DNA of 64,000 bases from Dichetophora obliterata (GCA_963920525.1 OY986439.1:30204319-30268318), one strand, 5' to 3'; shown: positions 45,383 to 57,961, counted from the first letter of the stretch. The notes: generated from the sequence alone by a model not told the origin. Numbers and translations: made by a program.

Positions 45383-45905
45383 TTTAATATAAAATCAAAT
45401 TCCCTATAATTTTCAAAGACTATATGAATTATTAAATTACCCGCATATTTGAACCCATTTCCCGATTCTCCGATCGCAAATCGGGGAATTTCCCACCAGT
45501 TGGCATGCCTGGTTGTGAGCCCTGTGTACTTGTGTAAAGTTACGCTCAGAGAGCGCTCAATGAGCTATGGGGCGCCCAACAGTGTGGCCAGAAGAATTTT
45601 TTATAAATATTCTTTTTTGTAAAACAAAAATATTCTTTGTAAAATATTCCATTTTCAGTTTTTATATTCCACAAAAATATGCCACATTTATTTTTAAAAA
45701 TTTATATAAGAAAACAAAAACACTAAAGCAAGTTTATGGATATTTTTTGTGGTTAATTATCACACTTCTATTCAATAAACGGAAATAAATCATATTAAAA
45801 TCATATTAATACTATGTAAATAAAAAACAACTATATATCAGCTCATTTAAACTTTACAAAATTATTCTTGAATTGACTGTTATTATTGACTGTTTGAATT
45901 ATTCA
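45383..45905. other. Spacer before the 565-bp array
   Basis: About 520 bp with an ordinary mix, including ATCGCAAATCGGGGAATTTC, holds no recognised coding. A TTATTGACTG direct repeat lies just before the array. Confidence 0.35.
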
Positions 45906-48900
45906 AAATTGACGCTTCAAATCTCATCGCCCCGATGGTGCAGTGCGTTAGCGCGCGCTTGCACGGGTATCACAAAGATTTCTGATGACGCTTTTAGCAG
46001 AGTAGAAATTGCAATCAGATCAGCTAGTGATTTTTTCCTTTTCATATTGAAAAAACTTTGTTGTTGTTGTTGTTTCTTTGGAAAAATTCGTTAGAACAAT
46101 TAATTGTTCTAACTTTGACCTTAAGCTCAATAAACGATTTTAAACTATCAAACAACTAGAATTTGTATTTAAAATCAAGTATGATTTAAACTATCAAACA
46201 TTTAGAATTTGTATTTAAATCATATAAAGTCAACATAATTAATATAGAGGTCATTTAGAAAAAACTTTAATCAAATGGTAGAGCTCGACCAAACGGAAAC
46301 AGCTGAAAACAAATCAGCAAAAATTCTAAAAACAACTTCAGTAAACATGCTTTGTTAGTGCAGACTTCCAGCAGGCTGTTGGACTACATATAATAACATA
46401 AGCATAGAAACTAAAGTAAAACAGAAATACAACAACAAATGTGACATTATGAAATGGAGGAAAAACTGAGAAATTGACGCTTCAAATCTCATCGCCCCGA
46501 TGGTGCAGTGCGTTAGCGCGCGCTTGCACGGGTATCACAAAGATTTCTGATGACGCTTTTAGCAGAGTAGAAATTGCAATCAGATCAGCTAGTGATTTTT
46601 TCCTTTTCATATTGAAAAAACTTTGTTGTTGTTGTTGTTTCTTTGGAAAAATTCGTTAGAACAATTAATTGTTCTAACTTTGACCTTAAGCTCAATAAAC
46701 GATTTTAAACTATCAAACAACTAGAATTTGTATTTAAAATCAAGTATGATTTAAACTATCAAACATTTAGAATTTGTATTTAAATCATATAAAGTCAACA
46801 TAATTAATATAGAGGTCATTTAGAAAAAACTTTAATCAAATGGTAGAGCTCGACCAAACGGAAACAGCTGAAAACAAATCAGCAAAAATTCTAAAAACAA
46901 CTTCAGTAAACATGCTTTGTTAGTGCAGACTTCCAGCAGGCTGTTGGACTACATATAATAACATAAGCATAGAAACTAAAGTAAAACAGAAATACAACAA
47001 CAAATGTGACATTATGAAATGGAGGAAAAACTGAGAAATTGACGCTTCAAATCTCATCGCCCCGATGGTGCAGTGCGTTAGCGCGCGCTTGCACGGGTAT
47101 CACAAAGATTTCTGATGACGCTTTTAGCAGAGTAGAAATTGCAATCAGATCAGCTAGTGATTTTTTCCTTTTCATATTGAAAAAACTTTGTTGTTGTTGT
47201 TGTTTCTTTGGAAAAATTCGTTAGAACAATTAATTGTTCTAACTTTGACCTTAAGCTCAATAAACGATTTTAAACTATCAAACAACTAGAATTTGTATTT
47301 AAAATCAAGTATGATTTAAACTATCAAACATTTAGAATTTGTATTTAAATCATATAAAGTCAACATAATTAATATAGAGGTCATTTAGAAAAAACTTTAA
47401 TCAAATGGTAGAGCTCGACCAAACGGAAACAGCTGAAAACAAATCAGCAAAAATTCTAAAAACAACTTCAGTAAACATGCTTTGTTAGTGCAGACTTCCA
47501 GCAGGCTGTTGGACTACATATAATAACATAAGCATAGAAACTAAAGTAAAACAGAAATACAACAACAAATGTGACATTATGAAATGGAGGAAAAACTGAG
47601 AAATTGACGCTTCAAATCTCATCGCCCCGATGGTGCAGTGCGTTAGCGCGCGCTTGCACGGGTATCACAAAGATTTCTGATGACGCTTTTAGCAGAGTAG
47701 AAATTGCAATCAGATCAGCTAGTGATTTTTTCCTTTTCATATTGAAAAAACTTTGTTGTTGTTGTTGTTTCTTTGGAAAAATTCGTTAGAACAATTAATT
47801 GTTCTAACTTTGACCTTAAGCTCAATAAACGATTTTAAACTATCAAACAACTAGAATTTGTATTTAAAATCAAGTATGATTTAAACTATCAAACATTTAG
47901 AATTTGTATTTAAATCATATAAAGTCAACATAATTAATATAGAGGTCATTTAGAAAAAACTTTAATCAAATGGTAGAGCTCGACCAAACGGAAACAGCTG
48001 AAAACAAATCAGCAAAAATTCTAAAAACAACTTCAGTAAACATGCTTTGTTAGTGCAGACTTCCAGCAGGCTGTTGGACTACATATAATAACATAAGCAT
48101 AGAAACTAAAGTAAAACAGAAATACAACAACAAATGTGACATTATGAAATGGAGGAAAAACTGAGAAATTGACGCTTCAAATCTCATCGCCCCGATGGTG
48201 CAGTGCGTTAGCGCGCGCTTGCACGGGTATCACAAAGATTTCTGATGACGCTTTTAGCAGAGTAGAAATTGCAATCAGATCAGCTAGTGATTTTTTCCTT
48301 TTCATATTGAAAAAACTTTGTTGTTGTTGTTGTTTCTTTGGAAAAATTCGTTAGAACAATTAATTGTTCTAACTTTGACCTTAAGCTCAATAAACGATTT
48401 TAAACTATCAAACAACTAGAATTTGTATTTAAAATCAAGTATGATTTAAACTATCAAACATTTAGAATTTGTATTTAAATCATATAAAGTCAACATAATT
48501 AATATAGAGGTCATTTAGAAAAAACTTTAATCAAATGGTAGAGCTCGACCAAACGGAAACAGCTGAAAACAAATCAGCAAAAATTCTAAAAACAACTTCA
48601 GTAAACATGCTTTGTTAGTGCAGACTTCCAGCAGGCTGTTGGACTACATATAATAACATAAGCATAGAAACTAAAGTAAAACAGAAATACAACAACAAAT
48701 GTGACATTATGAAATGGAGGAAAAACTGAGAAATTGACGCTTCAAATCTCATCGCCCCGATGGTGCAGTGCGTTAGCGCGCGCTTGCACGGGTATCACAA
48801 AGATTTCTGATGACGCTTTTAGCAGAGTAGAAATTGCAATCAGATCAGCTAGTGATTTTTTCCTTTTCATATTGAAAAAACTTTGTTGTTGTTGTTGTTT

Positions 48901-49630
48901 CTTTGGAAAAATTCGTTAGAACAATTAATTGTTCTAACTTTGACCTTAAGCTCAATAAACGATTTTAAACTATCAAACAACTAGAATTTGTATTTAAAAT
49001 CAAGTATGATTTAAACTATCAAACATTTAGAATTTGTATTTAAATCATATAAAGTCAACATAATTAATATAGAGGTCATTTAGAAAAAACTTTAATCAAA
49101 TGGTAGAGCTCGACCAAACGGAAACAGCTGAAAACAAATCAGCAAAAATTCTAAAAACAACTTCAGTAAACATGCTTTGTTAGTGCAGACTTCCAGCAGG
49201 CTGTTGGACTACATATAATAACATAAGCATAGAAACTAAAGTAAAACAGAAATACAACAACAAATGTGACATTATGAAATGGAGGAAAAACTGAGAAATT
49301 GACGCTTCAAATCTCATCGCCCCGATGGTGCAGTGCGTTAGCGCGCGCTTGCACGGGTATCACAAAGATTTCTGATGACGCTTTTAGCAGAGTAGAAATT
49401 GCAATCAGATCAGCTAGTGATTTTTTCCTTTTCATATTGAAAAAACTTTGTTGTTGTTGTTGTTTCTTTGGAAAAATTCGTTAGAACAATTAATTGTTCT
49501 AACTTTGACCTTAAGCTCAATAAACGATTTTAAACTATCAAACAACTAGAATTTGTATTTAAAATCAAGTATGATTTAAACTATCAAACATTTAGAATTT
49601 GTATTTAAATCATATAAAGTCAACATAATT
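45906..49630. repeat. 565-bp tandem array (six full units and a 335-bp partial)
   Basis: Units start at 45906, 46471, 47036, 47601, 48166, 48731 and 49296, each exactly 565 bp apart, and by eye identical in sequence. Each has a GCCCCGATGGTGCAGTGCG segment (box A-like), a GTT run, a 24-bp perfect palindrome (GTTAGAACAATT and its complement, first at 46090-46113) and a repeated TTTAAACTATCAAACA word. The 61-residue frame in each unit is a by-product of repetition, not a gene. Related single copies lie at 27019-27240 and 54121-54890. Confidence 0.95.
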
Positions 49631-49789
49631 ATTCTCAATAATTGTATTCTCTTATTTATAAAGAAGTAATTTTTTTCTCATAGAAAAAACTTAAATCGTA
49701 AAAAATAAACATATATAGAAGTATTACATATATTACATATACTTATGTATGCAATTAAAATCAAGAACATGTTGTCTGTGCTATCTATA

Positions 49790-50392
49790 TCTATACTATT
49801 ATATAAAATTGAAGTGAAAATTTAAAATTACGACTTTACTCCAAAAGTACTGTGCCGATTTTTATGAAAAAAATTTTAAATATCATATTTGTGCTACAGA
49901 TTCATTTAGAGGTATTTTTCTTTTGAAATTTTAATAATAAATTTATTAAATAAAGGTATTAAGTTTTTAAGAAATCATCCCAGCTGCAAGGCATTGCTTA
50001 TTCGTTGGCCTTTGACGCGTTTGTGTTGCGAGAGTTTCAATAAACTTCATGTTGCTCTCGATTTTTCTCTTTCTTTTCGTGGAAGTGAGATACATATAAC
50101 TGTAAAGCAGCGCTCCAAAACAAAACAAAACACAACAAAAGAAAAGAAAAAATACCATTTTTTATTTCTTTGATATGTATTGTCTTAACTTAATAAGGAC
50201 GATGACGCCATATCGCATCACTAAGTTCAATGTAGCAAAACTAACCGTATCCCATAAAAATTAATTTAAATCCAAATTAGGTAAAACTTAGCACATGTGC
50301 GAAAAAAATTGTCACATCTTTAAGACGTTCAGGAGATTTATTAAAAAAACGTCCGTGGCGTGGCAAAGCCTCGGACATCAGAGGCCTGCTAG
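49790..50392 (+). mobile_element. Short non-autonomous Helitron-like element
   Basis: The start A|TCTATACTATTATATAAA and the end GGCCTGCTAG|T are TC and CTAG ends in an AT target. Just inside the 3' end a GTCCG...CGGAC stem with a GC-rich loop (about 50351-50375) fits the subterminal Helitron hairpin. Non-coding, 603 bp. Confidence 0.75.
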
Positions 50393-50978
50393 TTTTCATA
50401 TAAATTCGTTTTTTTACATTTTTTTATTCAGCTTTCAGGTATTTGGTAGTTATCGCAAGACCTTTTTGAAACATGTAGCCAAGTTTGAACATTTAACAAA
50501 TTATATAATAGTTAATATGTTTCATTTTTTGTTTAAATAAGACTCATTTAGCTTAAAGTTTGATCAACCTCAACGTAGCTAAATGGTATTCGTAGCTAAA
50601 TGGTATGCTAAAGCAAAAATTCTTTTAAAACTGAATTAAGATTTAATCTTTGGACATCCTTTGATCAATAAGTAATGGGTTATGGCCATTGGGCATCCGA
50701 TTGGCCTTAATCGGTTCTTTGTGCAAATGTTACAAACTTTTCAACTTCAAGCTGATATTTCTTTAATATAAGTTTATCAAATTAAGCTTTGATTTTGGCT
50801 CAACGCAAAAATCGTATGCAAAATTTATGTTTTCGACTACACTGCAAAAAAATTTTCCCTAATAGGATCTTGTGTGTTAAATTTACACACCATAATTTTG
50901 GCGCGCCTATATCACTGTTCTTCTGCTTTATTGTTAAATTTTGTTTCGATATTTTTCCAATTTTTTATTTTTTTTAAC
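50393..50978. other. Spacer, nothing recognised
   Basis: About 590 bp of AT-rich sequence. TAGCTAAATGGTAT occurs twice in succession near 50576-50605. No coding is recognised. Confidence 0.35.
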
Positions 50979-51290
50979 TAACGGAAACCCGGTGCGTTAC
51001 CACAACGCCCTCTTGACCGACGGCCATAAAATATTATGAGTGGAACGACACGTGTAAATTGTGGTTTAATACCGAATTTCGAGGCTGTGTGATCTATAAT
51101 CGCACAGCTGTTAGATATAGCAAATTCGGCTTCTTTAGGAAGAGATACGACCCTTTTCTAATACAAAAACCATCCTTGGTATGCGTTTAATAACTTAATA
51201 ACGAAACCTAATTCCGATGCTGTGCGACCTATCGTTATCGAAAATGTTGGAGTATATTTGTGGTGTCACGCCTCTTTTTGCAATCAGCAC
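50979..51290 (-). mobile_element. Fragment of the 43108 Helitron-like family
   Basis: On the minus strand the end reads AACGCACCGGGTTTC, like the 3' end of the element at 43108. CGATAGGTCGCACAGCATCG matches its repeat unit in order. The terminal CTAG is not clear, so the copy is partial. Confidence 0.65.
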
Positions 51291-51734
51291 CAGACTTTAC
51301 AAGTACATTCTCAAGACTTTGCTACCGTTTCACAGTGAATCGTGTAGAACCCCAGTAGAAAAGTGGATCATCCTATGAGCTTTCTGGGAGTGCTTCTTAT
51401 TGATCCAAGCTAGGTGTATTTTGTGTTCTCTTTCAAAATAACATGTCCTAGGATGGGTCGCGCTCCCTTTAACATCTCAGAGGAGCTCAAGAGGAGCGAT
51501 CAATAAATGATCCAAATGGATCAGCAAAGGAACATTTAAAATATTTTTTTTTAAGTTTAAAGAACCAAGGCATGTGCTTTATACAAACAAGGTTTGGTCT
51601 TTAAAATAAAAGAAATGGGATAGATTAGTTAGAGGATTGATTGGAACCATACGTAAATTATTGATTAGGCGAAACAAACGTGAAAGACAATGCTTTGAAT
51701 TGCTTAAACCGAGGTTAGTGTTATGCCTTATCCT
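51291..51734. other. Spacer, low-grade repeat remnants
   Basis: It contains CACAGTGAATCGTGTAGAAC at about 51333, which recurs in inverted orientation near 59087, so it is probably part of another repeat family. No coding is recognised. Confidence 0.35.
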
Positions 51735-51925
51735 AGCTCTTCCAGCCCTTAGTTGTTCCTGTCCTTTAATTCCACATTTTTCACTATTTAGTTGTGGATT
51801 CTTAGTTTTCCGTAATTCTTAAATGTAGAAAAGAACAAAGAAAGTGAAAAGAACCATGTCCGAACCGGATTCGAATCAGGGACCTCTGGGTTGACAGTCT
51901 AGCGCACTCTCCACTAGACTACAAA
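51735..51925 (-). mobile_element. tRNA-derived SINE-like element, copy 2
   Basis: On the minus strand the head reads TAGTCTAGTGGAGAGTGCG (box A) and GATTCGAATCC (box B), with the loop CTGTCAA that would carry a GTC (Asp) anticodon. The stem CTAGA / CCCAG is mispaired, so it is not a working tRNA. The body (GGTTCTTTTCACTTT, ACATTTAAGAATTACGG and onward) matches copy 1 at 21152-21345. Confidence 0.75.
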
Positions 51926-52221
51926 GGTTGATTTTTCACAGAAAATAATATTAGAGTTTCCTAACAAGCACATGCTTCACGTTATGTTCCTTTTTTTTTT
52001 CTTTGATTGCTCGGCTATTGATCTTATAAAACAGCAAAGGAGCACAAGGGCACAAGTGCTCACTTTTTGATCCAATAAAACAGCAAAAGAGCGCTCTCTT
52101 TTTGCTCCTCATGGGAGTGATCGCATATTATTTTACTGGGACTGGGACAAAATTGATTTTCTTACTTTGAGAAAATAACTGTACAAGTTGATGAGTAATG
52201 ATCTGAAAGAGATGGTATTAC
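51926..52221. other. Spacer, nothing recognised
   Basis: About 300 bp contains AGCAAAGGAGC-type words repeated near 52030-52095, with no recognised coding. Confidence 0.3.
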
Positions 52222-53035
52222 ATACTTTGTATGTATTGGCATATTACATACTTTGATGTCGTTTATAGTCAGCTTGACTCACAATCCCAGAACCAACTTC
52301 TTGTGGCATTTAATAGTGCTGCTAGATATGTATATGGAGTCAATCGTTGTGATCATATTTCTCTGAGAAGTAAAGGCATTCTTGACTATGGACTGGTTGA
52401 GTATTTGAACATCCGCAACATTTTATTTCTTCACAATATTATTCGCAGCCAAAGCCCTCCATATCTTTATACAAAACTGCTGTTTTTCCAATCTCAACGG
52501 TCAACAAACTTTATTGTGCCTAGATGTAATTACCTTACCAGTAGTAGATTTTTTTTCATCAGTACCATTAAATTTTGGAATGCATTACCTATGTTTTTAA
52601 AACAAATTACTTCACGAACCAACTTCAAACAATCCATCTTTAACTACTTCAAATCCTTAAATCAATAAATAATGACTGTTTTATTCTTTCTTCTTTATCT
52701 GTGCCTTACTTCTCTATCTAGTATAATTTTACTTCTCTATACCGTATAACTTCTCTATACCGTATAATTTATTATCTTAAACTAACTTTAAATTTGTTAT
52801 CTAATTTAATTAAGTCATTTAGTTCCTAGTTCTAATTATCTCTTTTATTTCATATAATTTATCATTTCGTATTGTATCCATTTTTTGATATTGTTATTTT
52901 AAATAGTTCTAAACAAATGTTAGTTTTAAGTTAAAGTTTATAAAATGCCGAGTTGTTACACTCCAATGAAGTACTAACAAAGACTAAGTTTTACTGTACA
53001 CCATCATAATTCAATAAATAAAAATAAAATAAATA
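52222..53035 (+). pseudogene. 5'-truncated non-LTR retrotransposon tail (jockey/CR1 type)
   Basis: The frame ending at 52668 encodes the C-terminal region beyond the reverse transcriptase palm: DVVYSQLDSQSQNQLLVAFNSAARYVYGV, DHISLRSKGILDYGLVEYLNIRN and STIKFWNALPMFLKQITSRTNFK, a pattern common at the end of insect jockey-superfamily proteins. A roughly 350-bp 3' UTR follows and ends in AATAAATAAAAATAAAATAA. The polymerase core is missing. It differs from the element at 17985. Confidence 0.75.
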
Positions 53036-53862
53036 AAATTAAGAAATTTTTTTTGCCTCTAAAAGATAAGTACTGAGTAATAAGCAGTGTAAGACAGGTA
53101 TTAAGTTTTAATAATTTTATTTTGATTATCAGTTGAAATTAGTGCAGTTTTTAAGATGCAAGTGCATTTTTCTACAATATTATTTTTTAAATTTTGCAAT
53201 GGAATTTTAAGTGGAAGGTATGATTTATATAATATTATAAAAAGCAAGTGTGAAAATGGATACATATTTTGGAAATTTGCAAAACTATCAGAAACGCTAT
53301 TTGTTTTAATTTTTAACTTCCAAAAAGAAGAGCTTATTTGACACCGCTTGACACCGGGCTGATTTTTCAGTATATGTTGAATATGTGTGCATTCATTATT
53401 TCAAAACTGATTTTGGGCTTCGCACACGCGAAGTATAGTACACATAGTACACATAGTACACATTCTCCATCACTAAATGGGAATTGTATGAAATGTGGTG
53501 CAAATTTTCGAAGAACAAACGAAACGAAAATCTATTTAAGTTCGTTGAATCAAAATTATATCTTATCGATGCTGATAAGGAGTCTTTAAAATCCATTAAA
53601 AATAAACTCACAAGTTTTTCTAGCAAATTACTAATAAAGTGGCGCGCTTGTGGGAAAAAGAAGGAACGTTTGGTAGAAAAATTTTCGGAACTTTTGAAGA
53701 AAGAAGTAATCTGCATTGTTTGATATAGTTTTTGTTTTTATTTTATGAGCTTCATTTTACTTTCGTATTATTAAAGTATTTTAGAAAAACAAAATTAATT
53801 TTTTCTGAATTAGTTTCCTTTTTTTTATTAACACTTCGTGTAACAATAATTTATATTGTAAA
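53036..53862. other. AT-rich spacer with a short GTACACATA repeat
   Basis: GTACACATA repeats three times near 53440-53462. A Lys-rich frame of 79 residues (53484-53723) lacks recognisable motifs. Nothing else can be assigned. Confidence 0.35.
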
Positions 53863-54120
53863 CTAGCTGATATACCCAGTGTTACTCGAGAGTCATTTAT
53901 GTAAACATTTTAACATACACTTCTCGATTAAATGTTTTTTAAAATCTGGAATAATGAAAAACATGTTGAATTTTATTTGTAAGCTACCGTTAGAAACGTA
54001 ATTGAACGAACATTTATCCAAAAAAGTTTTGGAAAATTTTTGTTGTTGGTGGTTCCATCTCTTGCGATGAGCTAATTGAATTCAAAGAAGGGGTACGAAA
54101 AACATATTTTAAAAATTAAA

Positions 54121-54890
54121 AATAATTAAAGTTTTTTCCTAAATGACCTCTTTTTTTATTTTGTTGACTTTATATGATTTAAATACAAATTCTAAGTGTT
54201 TGGAAAGATTCGTTAGAACAATTAATTGTTCTAACTTTGACCTTAAGCTCAATAAACGATTTTAAACTATCAAACAACTACAATTTGTATTTAAAATCAA
54301 GTATGATTTAAACTATCAAACATTTAGAATTTGTATTTAAATCATATAAAGTTAACATAATAAATATAGAGGTCATTTAGGAAAAAACTTTAATCAAATG
54401 GTAGAGCTCGACCAAACGGAAACAGCTGAAAACAAAATCAGCAAATTTCTAAAGACAACTTCAGTAAACATGTTTTGTTAGTGCAGACTTCCAGCAGGCT
54501 GTTGGACTACATATAATAACATAAGCATAGAGACTAAAGTAAAACAGAAATACAACAACAAATGTGAAATTGTGAAAATTGAGCAAAACTGAGAAATTGA
54601 CACTTCAAATCTCATAGCCCCGGTGGTGCAGTGCGTTAGTGCGCGCTTGCACGGGTATCACAAAGATTTCTGATGACGCCTTTAGCCGGGCAGAAATTGT
54701 GCAATAAGATCAGCTAGTGATTTTTTCCTTTTCATATTGAAAAAAAACTTTGTTGTTGTTGTTGTTGTTTCTTTGTAAAGATTCGTTAGAACAATTAATT
54801 GTTCTAATTTTGACCTTAAGCTCAATAAACGATTTTAAACTATCAAACATTTAGAATTTGTATTTAAATCATATAAAGTTAACATAATTA
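54121..54890. repeat. Dispersed copy of the 565-bp repeat with an inverted end
   Basis: The interval contains slightly more than one full unit in array orientation (about 54190-54890), with scattered differences from the array consensus. It is preceded (54130-54192) by an inverted partial copy (TCCTAAATGACCTC, TTGACTTTATATGATTTAAA). So the unit exists outside the array as a dispersed repeat with a hairpin-like end. Confidence 0.8.
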
Positions 54891-55950
54891 AAAAGAATTT
54901 TTATATTTACTTAATCTTAAAGCAAGCACAATTACATTTTCAACAAAATAAAAATTATGGTGGGACTCAATACGTCCTTGAGATATGGATATTTTAAAGT
55001 CTAAACAAAGATTTATATTAAAAAACATATTGAACTTTTTAACAAAAAAATTTTTAATTAAATATATTAAAAACAGCGGAGTTATTGGCATTAAAAGTTG
55101 GAGATCAGGATCATATAATCGCATTTGTAAGCAAAGCAAAAACAACAAAAAGTCCAGCAAGTGAGCTGGACATTTAAATTGATCCAATTCTATGTTTTTA
55201 AGTGTTGAAAGCGCAACTGTAAAAGTAGACAACACTTAGCCGTTATTCACGGCTAGATGACGCTGCGACTGAAAAAACTGGCAGTACTGCATTATTTGCC
55301 ATTTTAAAAGTTTGGTAGCAATAGCATTTTCGCAAAATATTTCACAAAACTTATCTGCTAGCTATATAAGAACATGAGATATTCTTCAGTAAGCAGAAAA
55401 TAGCGCCACCTGTCTGTAATCCCAAACGTGTGGGGTTAAATTCGAAGAAAATTTTGGTAGACATCATTCTGCTATTCACCGCAAGGTGTATAGTTTGTAC
55501 CCACAATACTTACAAATGCGGTGCCATCTATCTGTGAATTTAACGCACAGATAAAAACTAATGAAATAATTGTGCTGACCAGATGCGCATATGTTTTATT
55601 ATATCGCCATAAGGCTGAAACTGATTATATGAAAATATTTTCTCCTTTTACAGCATTCTTATTCAGAGTTATCTTTTCGATGAAATGGTGATATATATAC
55701 ATTGATAAAGAACTGAATGACACCGGTGACACAATAGTAAGAAAAAATAGAGTCATCACAACAAAACAAATTTGACAGGAGGGGGCGGGGGTAGGAAGTA
55801 GGGAGGTAAAAAACCAAGTAGATTACTATAAGGAAAATTTTATATAATCCGAAATGTCCGTAATTACTCTAGACACACAACTGCATTCTTAGAGATAAAT
55901 GAGGACGTTCAAACTAAATAGAGAATTTAAAACAAAACTCAGTTTTATTA
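54891..55950. other. Unassigned sequence inside the interrupted Helitron
   Basis: AGATGACGCTGC (55256), AGCGCCACCTGTC (55410) and GTGCCATCTATCTG (55522) look like parts of a short inverted repeat family, but I could not define ends. No coding is recognised. Confidence 0.35.
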
Positions 55951-56794
55951 ATACTCTGGTATGAAAAAAATAGATTTTTAGCCATAACTTTTGATTGAAA
56001 AGAGATATTGGTGTAATTTTTTCACATACATTATTTTTGAACTTTGACTTGATGTAAAAAATATAAAAACAACATTTTGGAAAAAATAAATTTCGCAAAA
56101 ATTTTAAAGGTTTTTGATGACAAAAACAATAAAATAATTTTTTCTCTTAGCTGGAAGAATTTTTACTAATAAATGCTATGTCATATGAAAGGTAGTTAGA
56201 TGTGCAATTTTTAATTAATTTCATTTTTAAAACAAAAACGATTTTTGAGTCATTTTTTGAGTAAAAAGTCAATATTTTGGAAATTTTTTGACATACTCAT
56301 AAACACATACACTGACTTAACGGTACAATTCAATCTATTTTTGTGAAGTGATTTTATTGAACTTTTAAACAAAAAAAAATTTGAATGAAATATATTAATG
56401 GACAGCGGAGATATTTGCAACGAAAGATCAAACTTTAATTTCATGTCGTTTTTTTCTCATTCTTAGGAACGATGTTTTATGAAAAAGTCGTTGTACTCAA
56501 AAATTTCTCCAATTTTGAATATATGTGAATGTTTTTGTTGTCAAAATAACAAAAAAATTTTAAAATTAAATACACAAAAATTTCCGATGCTAAAAAGTTT
56601 TATAATAACAAAATTACCGTTACTTGAAAAATTTCGGAGGGGGCGTGGCAAAAACTAAGTAAATAACATTTTAAGTTGGGATCGACTTAATATGTGTATT
56701 TAGTTTGAGCGAAATCCGTTAAGCCGTTTAGATTTGTATAAAAGCCAAACAAACAAACAAACAAACAGAAAATGAGTTTTATTACTATAGATAG

Positions 56795-57955
56795 TCAAGT
56801 GTATGAAAAAATAGATTTTTAGCCATAACTTTTGATTGGAAAGAGATATTGGGGTAACTTTTTCACATAAATTATTTTTGAGACTTGACTTTTTTGTAAA
56901 AAATATAAAATTATATTTTTCTTAAAAAGTTACCAACAACGATATATGCCATACACATAATTTTGTAAGTTTCAAATGTTCTTCTATGTCACTTTATGTA
57001 AATTCCTATATATATTAATCCAGTGTTCTTTGTTTTTGCTTTAGAAATTTAATAAAAAATCCCTTGAAAATGTTGGAAAATAGCCAACGAAACGTCGGGG
57101 AAAAAATGAATTAAAACTGTGTTTTTAATTGCATAGAAACATATGATCAAAAAGCCTATAAATAATATTAAAAATATTTTAAAAATTGAATTTGATCTAA
57201 CCTAAACATTATAAAAACAACGTTTTGGAAAAAATAAATTTCGCGAAAAAAATCAAAAGGAAAAAAAACCTTGTTGTTTTGATGAAAAAATAGATTTTAA
57301 GCCATAACTTTTGATTGGAAAGAGATATTGGGGTAACTTTTTCACATAAATTATTTTTGAGACTTGACTTTTTTGTAAAAAATATAAAAACAACGTTTTG
57401 GAAAAAATAAATTTCGCGAAAAATATCAAAAGGAAAAAAAACCTTGTTGTTTTGATGAAAAAATAGATTTTAAGCCATAACTTTTGATTGGAAAGAGATA
57501 TTGGGGTAATTTTTTCACATTAATTATTTTTGAGACTTGACTTTTTTGTAAAAAATATAAAAACAACGTTTTGGAAAAAATAAATTTCGCGAAAAAAATC
57601 AAAAGGAAAATAAACCTTGTTGTTTCGATGACAAAAACAGTAAAATAATTTTCATCGAAAGATCAAACTTTGATTTTCATGTCGTTTTTTTCTCATTTTT
57701 AGGTAACGATGTTTTATGAAAAAGTCGTTGTACTGAAAATTTCTCCAATTTTGAAGATAGGTGTGTGTTTTTTATGTCAAAATAACAAAAATTTTAAAAA
57801 TTAGTAAAAAGTTTTATAATAACAAAATTACTATTAATTGGGATTTTTAAGTTGGGATGAACAAAATATGTGTACCTAGTTTGAGCGAAATCCGTTGAGC
57901 CGTTTAGATTTGTAAAAAGGCCAAACAAACAAGCAAACAGAAAATGAGTTTGGCA
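56795..57955 (-). repeat. Tandem copies of the Helitron-like internal segment
   Basis: A segment of about 170 bp (TTTTTAGCCATAACTTTTGATTG, GAAAGAGATATTGGGGTAA, then AAAACAACGTTTTGG) occurs at about 56803, 57281 and 57452. The last two are adjacent and nearly identical. It ends in the AAGGCCAAACAAACAAGC word of the same family. An inserted fragment near 57000-57130 carries a stem-loop followed by CGAAACGTCGG. Confidence 0.7.
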
Positions 57956-57961
57956 AAATAT

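Larger units (their letters stand above)
53863..56791 (-). mobile_element. Helitron-like element interrupted by later insertions
   Basis: Both ends match the family of 38098-39249: the 3' end (CTAG at 53863-53866, then CTGATATACCCAGTGTTACTCGA) and the 5' end (complement of ATTACTATAGAT at 56783, giving TCTATAG). The right part (about 55960-56790) aligns with 38450-39240. The middle (about 54100-55950) holds a copy of the 565-bp repeat and about 1 kb of unrelated sequence. Confidence 0.65.

Noticed and set aside
46474..49484. Six to seven identical 61-residue open frames
   Set aside because: They recur only because the 565-bp unit recurs. They have no family resemblance, and the Cys/Phe run comes from the GTT tract, so they are not genes.
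45906..49630. CRISPR-like array
   Set aside because: The repeat is a 565-bp unit without unique spacers, and the DNA is eukaryotic.
53484..53723. 79-residue frame after the GTACACATA repeat
   Set aside because: It is Lys/Glu-rich without any recognised pattern and lies in AT-rich spacer.
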